62,692 nt of DNA from Pseudomonadales bacterium (GTDB lineage: Bacteria; Pseudomonadota; Gammaproteobacteria; Pseudomonadales; Azotimanducaceae): positions 1-62,692 of the forward strand of contig JASMJM010000101.1 in assembly GCA_030749725.1 (NCBI GenBank), read 5' to 3'. The translations under genes and the position numbers were made by a program. Below the pieces are notes generated by a model. That model had not been told where the DNA came from. It saw nothing but the letters and a program-made list of their open reading frames with translations, and ran no database searches. Below are positions 54,944-62,605 of this stretch, one piece after another (positions within the stretch are counted from its first letter, which is position 1; each line of letters begins with the position of its first letter).

Positions 54944-55126
54944 TCAGTAGTTGTTCAACCGACCGTGCTCTCTGGAGAAAAACACGAATGGTACGGCCAG
55001 AGGTCCAAGTAGTAGACCCATCTTCAACCAGTAGGCACAGTCGGCCCGGCGTTTATAGGCGATCATGTAGATAAATGCTGTGGAGATCAGTTCGATGCTG
55101 AGAATGAATATAATCACTCCGATCAT
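54944..55126 (-). CDS. Small membrane protein, unknown
   Basis: 60 residues with two hydrophobic segments (IGVIIFILSIELISTAFIYMIAY, and LKMGLLLGPLAVPFVFF) joined by a Lys/Arg-rich loop, so a two-helix membrane protein is likely. A very good ribosome site (GGAGGGGAG) precedes ATG 55126, which supports it as a real gene. Family and function are unknown. Confidence 0.65.
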   Translation of the reverse strand: MIGVIIFILSIELISTAFIYMIAYKRRADCAYWLKMGLLLGPLAVPFVFFSREHGRLNNY

Positions 55127-55292
55127 GGCATACTCCCCTCCAAGGGCAAGTTGATTCTAAACTATCATCCGGGTATCGTGGCTGCAAATGTTGAGCCAGA
55201 TTGTAAGTCATTGATTATATTGGCATTAAACTTCATGTATGCAATGAAATTGACCAACAGAAGGTCGATTTGACCAATGCATCGGGTGCTCT

Positions 55293-56237
55293 ATGGCCGA
55301 CATTGACTTGGCAACCATGCGGCAGGCTCAGCAACGCATAGCCCCCTATATCCACCAGACCCCGATTGCCACGAGTTCGCTGCTGGACCAGTCCTGCAAT
55401 TGCCAGATATACTTTAAATGCGAGAACCAGCAGAAGGTGGGGGCCTTCAAGATTCGAGGGGCGGTGAACGCAGTATTCTCGCTATCCGTCAGCGAAGCTG
55501 ACAGGGGCGTGGCCACTCACTCGTCCGGCAATCACGGTGCGGCGTTGGCCAGGGCAGCGCAGATGAGAGGGATCAGGTCCTTTGTGGTCATGCCGGACAA
55601 TGCACCCACGGTAAAAAAAGAGGCGGTAGCGGGTTACGGTGCCAACATACGCTTCTGTGAACCCACCTTGCCGGCCAGAGAATCGACGCTGCAGCGGCTG
55701 ATCGAGGAGACTGGTGCCAATATCATCCACCCTTACGATGATGTCAGAATTATCAACGGTCAGGGAACGACAGCTCTGGAGATGTGTGAACAGGTGTCGG
55801 GGCTGAATATCCTGCTGGCACCTGTCGGTGGCGGCGGATTGCTGGCCGGGGTCGCGGTTGCCATGAAAGCATTGTCACCGAGGACCCTGGTGATGGGCGC
55901 GGAACCGGAGCAGGCGGACGACGCCTATCGGTCGTTTCGAACCGGGGTGAGGGTGACCGATCACCGTCCCAACACCGTCGCTGATGGTTTGCTAACGACA
56001 CTCGGTACGCTGAATTTCGCTATTATCCGGCGATCCGTGGACGACATCCTGACGGTGCCGGAGAGTAAGATCGTAGAGGCGATGAAACTGATCTGGACCC
56101 GTCTCAAGCAGGTTGTTGAACCCTCGGCAGCAGTTCCGCTGGCGGCCGTGTTGACGCACGGACACTTGTTTACGGATAAGAAGGTAGGTTTGATATTGTC
56201 CGGGGGAAATGTCGATTTGGACAATCTGCCCTGGTGA
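55293..56237 (+). CDS. PLP-dependent ammonia-lyase/racemase, serine-racemase or threo-3-hydroxyaspartate type
   Basis: 314 residues, fold-type II PLP enzyme. The cofactor Lys is in QQKVGAFKIRGAVNAVFSL (near residue 53); THSSGNHGAALA is the substrate-carboxylate loop, and LLAPVGGGGLLAGVAVAMK the phosphate-binding Gly-rich loop. The GAFKxRGA wording groups it with serine racemase and threo-3-hydroxyaspartate dehydratase more than with biosynthetic threonine dehydratase, which usually has a C-terminal regulatory domain absent here. Exact substrate unsettled. Confidence 0.85.
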   Translation: MADIDLATMRQAQQRIAPYIHQTPIATSSLLDQSCNCQIYFKCENQQKVGAFKIRGAVNAVFSLSVSEADRGVATHSSGNHGAALARAAQMRGIRSFVVMPDNAPTVKKEAVAGYGANIRFCEPTLPARESTLQRLIEETGANIIHPYDDVRIINGQGTTALEMCEQVSGLNILLAPVGGGGLLAGVAVAMKALSPRTLVMGAEPEQADDAYRSFRTGVRVTDHRPNTVADGLLTTLGTLNFAIIRRSVDDILTVPESKIVEAMKLIWTRLKQVVEPSAAVPLAAVLTHGHLFTDKKVGLILSGGNVDLDNLPW

Positions 56238-56240
56238 AGG

Positions 56241-56266
56241 GGAGATGCACCCGTGGATACATCTCC
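56241..56266. terminator. Hairpin between the PLP enzyme and selenoprotein genes
   Basis: GGAGATG (56241-56247) and CATCTCC (56260-56266) form a 7-bp stem with a 12-nt loop between the convergent genes. No T-run follows, so terminator function is only plausible. Confidence 0.45.
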
Positions 56267-56278
56267 TCGAGAGGACCT

Positions 56279-56497
56279 TCAGGCTCCCAGCAGTTTGCTG
56301 ACCTCACCTGATTCCGGGAATCGCCCCGTATCGTACTTTGAATAGACCAGTTCACCATCCCTGATAACATCGAATATTCCCTTGCCTTCCTCGAATAACT
56401 CGGCTTTGACCGAGAAGTTTTCATCTAGCTCATCCGCCAAACTGACGGCTTCGGGCTTGTAGTTTCAAGCTCCGCAATAGTGGATCTCTATTTTCAT
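56279..56497 (-). CDS. SelW/Rdx-family selenoprotein with in-frame TGA (selenocysteine)
   Basis: A 72-residue frame from ATG 56497 (AGAGGA 4 nt upstream) to TGA 56279 contains one internal TGA at codon 11 (56465-56467). Read as selenocysteine, the protein starts MKIEIHYCGAUNYKPEA, with U exactly at the redox position of the CxxU motif, and the rest is VSLADELDENF, then GIFDVIRDGELVYSKYDTGRFPESGEV, a thioredoxin-like Rdx fold (SelW/SelT/SelH group) with the expected length. Cysteine versions of this family carry CxxC. The coding signature continues intact past the TGA, which argues against a pseudogene. It lies 69 bp after the O-methyltransferase gene on the same strand. Function is probably redox; no selABCD genes are in the window. 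Confidence 0.85.
56434..56454 (-). promoter_or_regulatory. Candidate bacterial SECIS hairpin
   Basis: After the internal TGA (minus strand) the RNA can fold as CC, a GAA bulge, GCC, an 8-nt apical loop GUCAGUUU, GGC and GG. The loop starts with G, and 18 nt separate the UGA from it, within the 16-37 nt spacing and G-in-first-two-bases rule described for bacterial SECIS elements. The stem is short, so support is moderate. Confidence 0.5.
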
Positions 56498-56566
56498 ATC
56501 ATCCTCTTCATAAAGTGATTGCAACTGCACTAGTATATTGCAGCTCTGTGGGCCAATGAAAGAGTT

Positions 56567-57229
56567 TTAGATCTTGCGAATCAGCGTCAGCCCATCTCCT
56601 ATGGAAACCATGCACATGTCGACCCGCTGATCGGCATAAATGTCAGCGTTAAACTTTCGGATTGCCTCGGTATCCGGGTCTTGTCTATCCGCATCGATGA
56701 CCCCGCCGTTCCAGAGCACATTGTCCACCGCGATGAGGCCACCGGTCTTGAGCAGATTCATACAGTGCTCGTAGTAACCCCCGTAGTTCTCTTTATCGGC
56801 GTCGATGAAGGCGAAATCGAAGCTGCCTGAGCGTCCTTCATCGATCAGTTCCTGCAGGGTTTCCATGCCTGGGCGAAGATGTAGTTCTATCTTGTCAGCG
56901 ACGCCGGCTTCCTGCCAGTAGCGTTTGGCAACATCCGTCCAGTCCGCGGATACATCACAACAGATGGTGCGGCTGTCAGCGGGCATTGCCAGCGCCACGG
57001 TCAATGAACTGTAGCCGGTAAATGTTCCGAGCTCGATGGTATTCCTGGCGCCGATCAGCTGTACCAGCAGCGCCATAAAGCGGCCCTGGTCCGGGCCGAT
57101 CTGCATAGCAGCCGCAGGAAGCTTTGCGGTTTCCTCCCGCAACTTCGTCAGGATCGATGGTTCCCGCACCGACACGGACAAAAGGTATTCATATAGATCA
57201 TCGGTCAAGTTGATGGTTCGTGGCGACAT
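56567..57229 (-). CDS. Class I SAM-dependent O-methyltransferase (caffeoyl-CoA OMT-like)
   Basis: 220 residues from ATG 57229 (GAGGT upstream; upstream frame lacks similarity). The SAM-binding motif I is NTIELGTFTGYSSLTVALAMP; then metal- and substrate-site residues in FDFAFIDADKENYGGYYEHCMNLLKTGGLIAVDNVLWNGGV, the Mg2+-dependent catechol O-methyltransferase signature. Such bacterial enzymes methylate catechol-type compounds. The short gap to the selenoprotein gene on the same strand suggests possible co-transcription. Confidence 0.92.
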   Translation of the reverse strand: MSPRTINLTDDLYEYLLSVSVREPSILTKLREETAKLPAAAMQIGPDQGRFMALLVQLIGARNTIELGTFTGYSSLTVALAMPADSRTICCDVSADWTDVAKRYWQEAGVADKIELHLRPGMETLQELIDEGRSGSFDFAFIDADKENYGGYYEHCMNLLKTGGLIAVDNVLWNGGVIDADRQDPDTEAIRKFNADIYADQRVDMCMVSIGDGLTLIRKI

Positions 57230-57522
57230 TTGGCGACCTCGATTGCAGTGATCCGCCATGATTAACCCATGCATGCAGAGAGTCAAATCTTGCTGCGGCG
57301 AGGCGAAGGGAGTATCCGGCTGTGAAAGGGGCGGACAAGTGCCTATTCTGGTTTACTTTTATTTCACTTGACGGTAAGTTAGCCAGCACTGTCTGCATGA
57401 CTGGCGATGTATCGGCGCGATCCGATAACAAGGTGGAACAACCACCGGGGAGTGTAGACGAGATACGTCAACGAAACGCCGATCGCCTGGGCACCTATCA
57501 CAACTGAAGCAGGAGCGTGCCC

Positions 57523-58782
57523 ATGAAGTCAAATCTGAAATTCCTTGAAGAAAATGATCCCGCCGTATTCTCTGCCTTACTGGGTGAGGAGAATCGACAG
57601 AAGGCAGGTATCGAACTGATCCCGTCTGAAAATTATACCTATCCGGAAGTGCTGGCAACCCTTGGGTCTGTGTTTACCAACAAATATTCTGAGGGGTACC
57701 CAGGCAGGCGCTACTATGGTGGTCAGGAGTTCACCGATGAGATAGAAAATCTCGCCAGAGACAGGGCAAAAGAAATATTCAAGTGTGAGCACGCCAACGT
57801 GCAGGCACTGTCTGGTTCAGCCATGAACCAGGCTGTATACCTGGGATTGCTGGAACCGGGAGACACTATTTTAGCCATGGATCTTTCCCACGGTGGCCAC
57901 TTAACCCATGGTGCACCCGTATCGCATATGGGAAAACTGTTCAATTTTATCCGATATACAACCGATCCATCCGACGGTTCCATCGACTTTGACCGGCTGA
58001 GAGAGCAGGCCATCGAAGCAGAACCCAGCATGGTTCTGTGCGGGTATACGTCCTACCCGAGAGATATCGACTATGCCCGCTTTAAAGAGATCGCTGACGA
58101 GGTGGGTGCCATATCCATGGCTGACGCCTCCCACTTCGGCGGTCTTGTCGCTGGTGGAGTGATGAACAATCCTTTCGACTACGGTTTCGACGTGGTAACG
58201 ACCACGACCCACAAGAGTTTGCGCGGACCCAGGGGGGGGCTGGTTCTGTGCAAGAAGAAGTTTGCCTCGCGCATAGACAAATCCGTTTTCCCCGGTCTTC
58301 AGGGCGGCCCACACATGAACGCTGTAGCAGCCATCGCTGTCACTCTGCGCAAAGCCGACTCTGAAGAATTCAGAGAGTATGCCAGACAGGTTCTGGTCAG
58401 TGCGAAGGTCCTGGCAGAGAGCCTGATGGACAAACAGGTATCTTTGATCACCGGTGGCACTGACAATCACATGATGGTGATGGATACAGTGGCAAGTTTC
58501 GGCCTGGACGGGAGGGTGGCAGAAGAAGCGCTTGATAGAGTATGGATCACGACCAACAAGCAGATCATTCCTGACGATCCCAATCCGCCGCTGCGCCCGA
58601 GTGGTATTCGTTTGGGCACTCCGGCGGCCACCACCCGCGGTATGACCGGAGAGGACATGCAACAGTTGGCTGCCTGGATAGTAGAGTGTCTGCAGAATCA
58701 TGAGAATGAGGAAGTGCTGGAACGGATTAGATCTCAGGTGGAAGAATTCTGCCGGCGCTTTCCCGTGCCGGGGGTGGCTTGA
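57523..58782 (+). CDS. glyA: Serine hydroxymethyltransferase
   Basis: 419 residues from ATG 57523 (AGGAG upstream; an in-frame GTG at 57517 would add two residues). PLP-binding Lys is in VVTTTTHKSLRGPRGGLVLC (near residue 230). SGSAMNQAVYLGLLEPGD and DLSHGGHLTHGAPVS are classic GlyA segments, as is RIGTPAATTRGMTGEDM-like RLGTPAATTRGM. It converts serine and THF to glycine and 5,10-methylene-THF, feeding metH through the folate pool. Confidence 0.95.
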   Translation: MKSNLKFLEENDPAVFSALLGEENRQKAGIELIPSENYTYPEVLATLGSVFTNKYSEGYPGRRYYGGQEFTDEIENLARDRAKEIFKCEHANVQALSGSAMNQAVYLGLLEPGDTILAMDLSHGGHLTHGAPVSHMGKLFNFIRYTTDPSDGSIDFDRLREQAIEAEPSMVLCGYTSYPRDIDYARFKEIADEVGAISMADASHFGGLVAGGVMNNPFDYGFDVVTTTTHKSLRGPRGGLVLCKKKFASRIDKSVFPGLQGGPHMNAVAAIAVTLRKADSEEFREYARQVLVSAKVLAESLMDKQVSLITGGTDNHMMVMDTVASFGLDGRVAEEALDRVWITTNKQIIPDDPNPPLRPSGIRLGTPAATTRGMTGEDMQQLAAWIVECLQNHENEEVLERIRSQVEEFCRRFPVPGVA

Positions 58783-58854
58783 TCCAAGTGCCGTATTGAT
58801 GACGACGGACGAAGAACGTTTTTTTTGGCTGGCAGGGGCTCTCACATCTCTTAC

Positions 58855-58894
58855 GCTCAGCGACCGACACGCATGCTCAGGGACCGACGCGCCT
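58855..58894. repeat. Tandem repeat, 20 bp x 2, before the M28-like gene
   Basis: GCTCAGCGACCGACACGCAT (58855-58874) is followed by a second copy (58875-58894) with four changes. It sits between glyA and the next start codon at 58918. Confidence 0.75.
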
Positions 58895-58917
58895 TCCCCA
58901 AGCCCCAGGAGACTGAT

Positions 58918-60072
58918 ATGACAGATCAGTTGAGTGTGCGTGTAGCTCGCATCATAGAGGAGTATTCAGCCCAGGGCATTCACAGGACCGGCACAGCCAC
59001 CGACAAGGCAAGTGGTGAGTGGCTGGCAGCTAACATCAGCGAATTGGGAGTAACTCCGGATCTGGAGCGATTTGAATTCGAGCGCGTGCAACCGCTGGAT
59101 ACTGCCTTGCTCATCGGCCAGCAACGATTTGAAGGCGTACCCCTATACGATTGTATGTATACAGGGCCCGAGGGCATTACCGGTAAACTGGGTGAGCTAG
59201 GCAGCCATGCGGACATCGGTATTATACGGATGCAACCCCGATCATCTCCGGCTGGCCAAACGCTCAACGAGGCACGGCACAAGCAGTTGCACAAAGCGCT
59301 CATCGCAGTCACCGATCCCAGATTACCAGCCAGTGGCGTTGCCACCCTCAACGCGGAACACTTCAGTGGCCCGTTCGGACCACCTGTCTTACAGCTCGCA
59401 AACGACAGTTGGCTTGCACTCCAGGAAGCCGCGAAAAGGCGTAGCAGCGTAAAGCTCACTGTCCACTGTGAAAGGACCGTTAGCGAAGCAATGAACGTTG
59501 CTGCCGGGATCAAAGGATCTGACTCCGGTCTGCCACAACTGGTTATCATGACGCCAAGGAGCGGCTGGTGGCAGTGCGCATCCGAGAGAGGCGGGGGAAT
59601 TGCATGCTTTCTGGAGATGGTGAGTGCGATCAAAGTAGCCGGACCTCGGCGCGATGTTCTGTTTACTGCCAACACCGGACACGAGCTGGATCATCTCGGT
59701 TTGGACAGATACCTTGAAGCAAACAGCTCTTTGATCAAGGGAGCCTTGTTGTGGATCCATTTGGGAGCGAATTTTGCGGCGGCCTACAATCCCGGCGTCA
59801 GACTACAGTATTCCGATCAGCACGCGAAGGCGCTTACCGAAGAGTTCCTTAATCGAACGGGTATACAAGCGGCGATCGAGACGCCAATCGAGCAAAGGCC
59901 TTTCGGCGAGGCACGTAACATCTTCGATGGTGGTGGTCGCTACATATCGATTCTGGGCGGCAACGGCCTATTCCACCATCCAAAGGACACCTGGCCTCGT
60001 GCCGTCAATCTGGCTGAAACCAGCAGGTGGATTCGAGCATTTACCGATCTGGCAGTTGCTCTCAGCCGTTAG
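58918..60072 (+). CDS. M28-like protein, probably aminopeptidase-related; catalytic residues incomplete
   Basis: 384 residues from ATG 58918 (AGGAG 7 nt upstream; frame extends upstream without support). It has the M28 layout: N-terminal helices (IIEEYSAQGIHRTGTATDKASGEWLAANISELG), a protease-associated-like insert, and a core with LVIMTPRSGWWQCASERGGGIACFLEMVSAIK and DVLFTANTGHELDHLGLDRYLE. In typical M28 peptidases the first motif is HxDS; here it reads TPRSGW, so at least one zinc ligand is missing. It may be a non-catalytic relative. No signal peptide. The 3' neighbour starts 25 bp later. Confidence 0.6.
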   Translation: MTDQLSVRVARIIEEYSAQGIHRTGTATDKASGEWLAANISELGVTPDLERFEFERVQPLDTALLIGQQRFEGVPLYDCMYTGPEGITGKLGELGSHADIGIIRMQPRSSPAGQTLNEARHKQLHKALIAVTDPRLPASGVATLNAEHFSGPFGPPVLQLANDSWLALQEAAKRRSSVKLTVHCERTVSEAMNVAAGIKGSDSGLPQLVIMTPRSGWWQCASERGGGIACFLEMVSAIKVAGPRRDVLFTANTGHELDHLGLDRYLEANSSLIKGALLWIHLGANFAAAYNPGVRLQYSDQHAKALTEEFLNRTGIQAAIETPIEQRPFGEARNIFDGGGRYISILGGNGLFHHPKDTWPRAVNLAETSRWIRAFTDLAVALSR

Positions 60073-60096
60073 CTGCGTGCTCGGGGAAACACCGTC

Positions 60097-61152
60097 GTGT
60101 CAAAAAGAGAATCAAAGGGGCAGCATCAGATATCCCTACTGACCCTTGCCGGCCTCGCTCCGATCACTCTCAGATCCTTGCATGGGGTGCAAGGCCGCGT
60201 CCTACAACTACCCAACCATGATCTGATCATGTTCTCACGTTGTGAAGAACGAACTCTGCGCGATACCAGGTTGATTGAAGACAGCTTCATGATGTTGGGA
60301 AAGCCGCTAAGTATTCGATCTAACAAGGATCTTGTGGCGCTCGAGCGACTCGTATCCGAGCGCGAGATCATGGCTGCCATCGAATTGAAGAAGCGCATCT
60401 TCCCGGGACGCGCGGTAAAGAGGGTCACTTTCAACACGTACCTCAAGCAGGACAAGGACAGAAAGGTTTATCGAAAACAGATCGTAGCCAGGATTAATCA
60501 GTTGGTGCAGCAGCGATTCAGAAGATGGCGCCTGCAGGATCCTGCTCAACTGGAGTTGTGGGGATTTTATATCGACGAAAAGCTCCACTTGGGCGTAAGG
60601 CTTACCGATCAGCGTGTACGTTACAACTATTCCAAGCCCTTTCTCAGAAAAGGGGCGCTCAGACCATCCGTCGCTGCAGCGATGGCCTATCTGATCTCGC
60701 CGTCCAGAGGAGAACTCATCATCGACCCGATGTGCGGAACAGGGACGCTGTTGCAGGAGTGTATGGCGAGGCAGCCGGATGCTCATTACGTTGGTGGGGA
60801 CAATTCAACTGAGGCGGTCCAAATCAGCCAGCAGCGACTCGACGGCAGCGCAACTGATATTTTCTGTTGGCAAGCATTGAGTCTGCCGCTCGGCCCCAAC
60901 AGCGTTGATGGGTTTATCTGCAATATGCCATTCGGCAAGCAATATGGTGCCCTGAAGGCGATCGATCGTCTCTATGGGGGGCTGTTAGAGCACTGGCTTA
61001 CGCTGCTCAAACCGCAGGGACGTATGTTGCTGATGGTTGCGGACGACGTTCTGTTTGAGCAGGTGCTACGCGGACTGCAGTGCCGCTTTGAATCTACCGG
61101 CAAAGTGAAGCTGCTGGGAACCTGGGCTCGATTCTATCGAATTGAGAAATGA
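60097..61152 (+). CDS. RNA methyltransferase-like protein (UPF0020/Trm14-type, SAM-dependent)
   Basis: 351 residues from GTG 60097. The C-terminal half is an UPF0020-type methyltransferase: SKPFLRKGALRPSVAAAMAYLISPSRGELIIDPMCGTGTLLQECMAR (motif X and motif I, residues 187-232) and the catalytic FICNMPFGKQYG (the N-[LMP]-P-[FY]-G form seen in tRNA guanine-N2 methyltransferases). The N-terminal part is variable and may be a divergent RNA-binding (THUMP-like) domain. It probably makes m2G on tRNA or rRNA; the target is unknown. Its stop codon is the start of a 23-bp tandem array. Confidence 0.82.
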   Translation: MSKRESKGQHQISLLTLAGLAPITLRSLHGVQGRVLQLPNHDLIMFSRCEERTLRDTRLIEDSFMMLGKPLSIRSNKDLVALERLVSEREIMAAIELKKRIFPGRAVKRVTFNTYLKQDKDRKVYRKQIVARINQLVQQRFRRWRLQDPAQLELWGFYIDEKLHLGVRLTDQRVRYNYSKPFLRKGALRPSVAAAMAYLISPSRGELIIDPMCGTGTLLQECMARQPDAHYVGGDNSTEAVQISQQRLDGSATDIFCWQALSLPLGPNSVDGFICNMPFGKQYGALKAIDRLYGGLLEHWLTLLKPQGRMLLMVADDVLFEQVLRGLQCRFESTGKVKLLGTWARFYRIEK

Positions 61153-61230
61153 CCGGTGCTCGAATTGAGCAATGACCGGTGCTTGAATTGAGCAATGACC
61201 GGTGCTCGAATGGAGAATTGATCTGCGCTC
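61141..61230. repeat. Tandem repeat, 23 bp x 3 plus partial, at the methyltransferase stop codon
   Basis: Copies start at 61141, 61164 and 61187, with a diverged partial at 61210. The first copy contains the gene's last codons (ATTGAGAAA) and stop TGA; the later ones contain ATTGAGCAATGA. The array fills the 77-bp gap before the next, convergent gene. Confidence 0.92.
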
Positions 61231-61952
61231 TATACTTTCAGTGGTTTGACTGAATCTTTGAGCCGTTTGATTAAGGCGTGCATCGAATCGAAACTGGCAG
61301 AGTCATTTGCGCTTGCTAACACGGCTAAGCTGTTACCGGATTGGTCAGGGCTGATCACCCCGCGCCAGTGTTCGTCATCGAACTGCAGAGCTTTGTCAAC
61401 ATCGATAAGCTTCTGAGGCAATAGAACCAGCGTAAACTGGTGATTCTCATCTTCCAAGACGAGGTGAGCAACCAACTCACCATCGATGATACAGGTCGAT
61501 GCAAATACAACGTTCTCCAATGCAGTGGTGGACTCCAGATTGACGGAGTTCAGTACCTGACGGATTTGCGGTTGCTGAACCGGCATCATCATGCTCTGTA
61601 CGATCGGCTGTTCCCATTCGAGGTGTTGTACCAGGGCCCGCTCAACCGGTTCCGTCACGGTCGTCCAATAGAAGATAAACCCGGCTGCAAGAAAAAAGGA
61701 TGCGGCCATGCTCAACCAGTACCAACGCGTGGGCTTGCGCGGTTTGGATTGAAGCGATTGGTTAAGCAGTATTCTGGCCGCAAGTCCCTCAGGTACCTCA
61801 ACCGTCAGAGCCTTGTTGATCTGTTTATCGAGTTTACGGACTTCGTTCTCGAATCCGCGACATGCTTCACACTCGACTCGGTGCGAGAGATTCTCTGCAT
61901 CGGTGGAGTAGGGATCGCTTAACCGGAAGCGTCGGAAATCTAAGCAGTTCAT
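61230..61952 (-). CDS. DUF3379-type putative anti-sigma factor, membrane protein
   Basis: 240 residues. The N-terminal 60 residues hold a short Cys motif CEACRGFENEVRKLDKQ that resembles zinc-binding anti-sigma domains (HxxxCxxC-like: HRVECEAC). One membrane helix at about 82-100 (WYWLSMAASFFLAAGFIFYW) puts the C-terminal 135 residues in the periplasm. DUF3379 genes lie next to ECF sigma genes in several marine Gammaproteobacteria. Its ATG overlaps the sigma stop (ATGA), so the two are translated together. The ligand or stress sensed is unknown. Confidence 0.8.
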   Translation of the reverse strand: MNCLDFRRFRLSDPYSTDAENLSHRVECEACRGFENEVRKLDKQINKALTVEVPEGLAARILLNQSLQSKPRKPTRWYWLSMAASFFLAAGFIFYWTTVTEPVERALVQHLEWEQPIVQSMMMPVQQPQIRQVLNSVNLESTTALENVVFASTCIIDGELVAHLVLEDENHQFTLVLLPQKLIDVDKALQFDDEHWRGVISPDQSGNSLAVLASANDSASFDSMHALIKRLKDSVKPLKV

Positions 61953-62467
61953 ACTGACTGACCTCTGTTTACTAGACTTTTATCGTTGCCCTCCAATTGC
62001 TTGCGCAGCTTTTGTCTTGCTCTGTGGAGACGCGTGGCGACTGTGTTTCTGGGTAATGTGAACATGGCGGCTATTTCGTCAAGGCTGTAACCTTCAAGAA
62101 CCTGCAGCACGAGTGGCTCACGATATTTGGCCGGGAGTTCCCGCAGAGCGACATGCAGAGCGATGACTTCGGGTCTGTCATCGAAGTCGGTCTGTGGAGT
62201 AGGAATCTCGTCCATCTCCACGTCTGAATAGCTGAAGGATTTCTTTTCATATTTCCTTGCATTCTCTCTGCGTAGTATCGTTGTCAACCAAGCTTTGGCG
62301 GATGATTCCTCCTTAAGGGAATCCATAAAACGCCAGGCGCGCAGAAATGTTTCCTGTACCAAATCCTCTGCTGAACTACTTTCGCCGCACAGCCAGTAGG
62401 CGTATCGATACAGCCAGCTACTGTATGCATTTACCAAATTTTCATAGCGTGTCTGTTTATCAACCAT
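61949..62467 (-). CDS. ECF-type RNA polymerase sigma factor
   Basis: 172 residues. Sigma region 2 at about 15-85 (WLYRYAYWLCGESSSAEDLVQETFLRAWRF, with the DLVQETFLRAW core-binding and -10 motif) and region 4 at about 112-165 (LPAKYREPLVLQVLEGYSLDEIAAMFTLPRNTVATRLHRARQKLRK, helix-turn-helix that reads the -35). Regions 1 and 3 are absent, as expected of ECF sigma factors. It is translationally coupled to the downstream anti-sigma-like gene and probably controls its own operon; target regulon unknown. Confidence 0.92.
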   Translation of the reverse strand: MVDKQTRYENLVNAYSSWLYRYAYWLCGESSSAEDLVQETFLRAWRFMDSLKEESSAKAWLTTILRRENARKYEKKSFSYSDVEMDEIPTPQTDFDDRPEVIALHVALRELPAKYREPLVLQVLEGYSLDEIAAMFTLPRNTVATRLHRARQKLRKQLEGNDKSLVNRGQSV

Positions 62468-62519
62468 GCTGTCTATGACCTGAAACGGGTAGATAATATT
62501 CCCTCAAACGAGTTGGCCT

Positions 62520-62540
62520 GACGGATTAATCCATTCCGTC
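62520..62540. promoter_or_regulatory. Dyad upstream of the ECF sigma gene
   Basis: GACGGA (62520-62525) and TCCGTC (62535-62540) flank the 10-bp palindrome GGATTAATCC (62523-62532). It lies between the divergent sigma and CDF genes, about 55 bp upstream of the sigma start. A regulator site is plausible; no regulator is identified. Confidence 0.3.
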
Positions 62541-62605
62541 TGACATCCACCAACGGTCAAGGTATGATTGGCGGATTCATCATCTGTACTGCCGGGTAAC
62601 TCGAT

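Noticed and set aside
57287-57516. Possible riboswitch before glyA
   Set aside because: No conserved glycine, SAM or THF riboswitch elements were recognised in the 230-bp region.
9042-61230. CRISPR arrays as an explanation of the tandem repeats
   Set aside because: The copies are contiguous without unique spacers, units are different at each site, and no cas genes are present.
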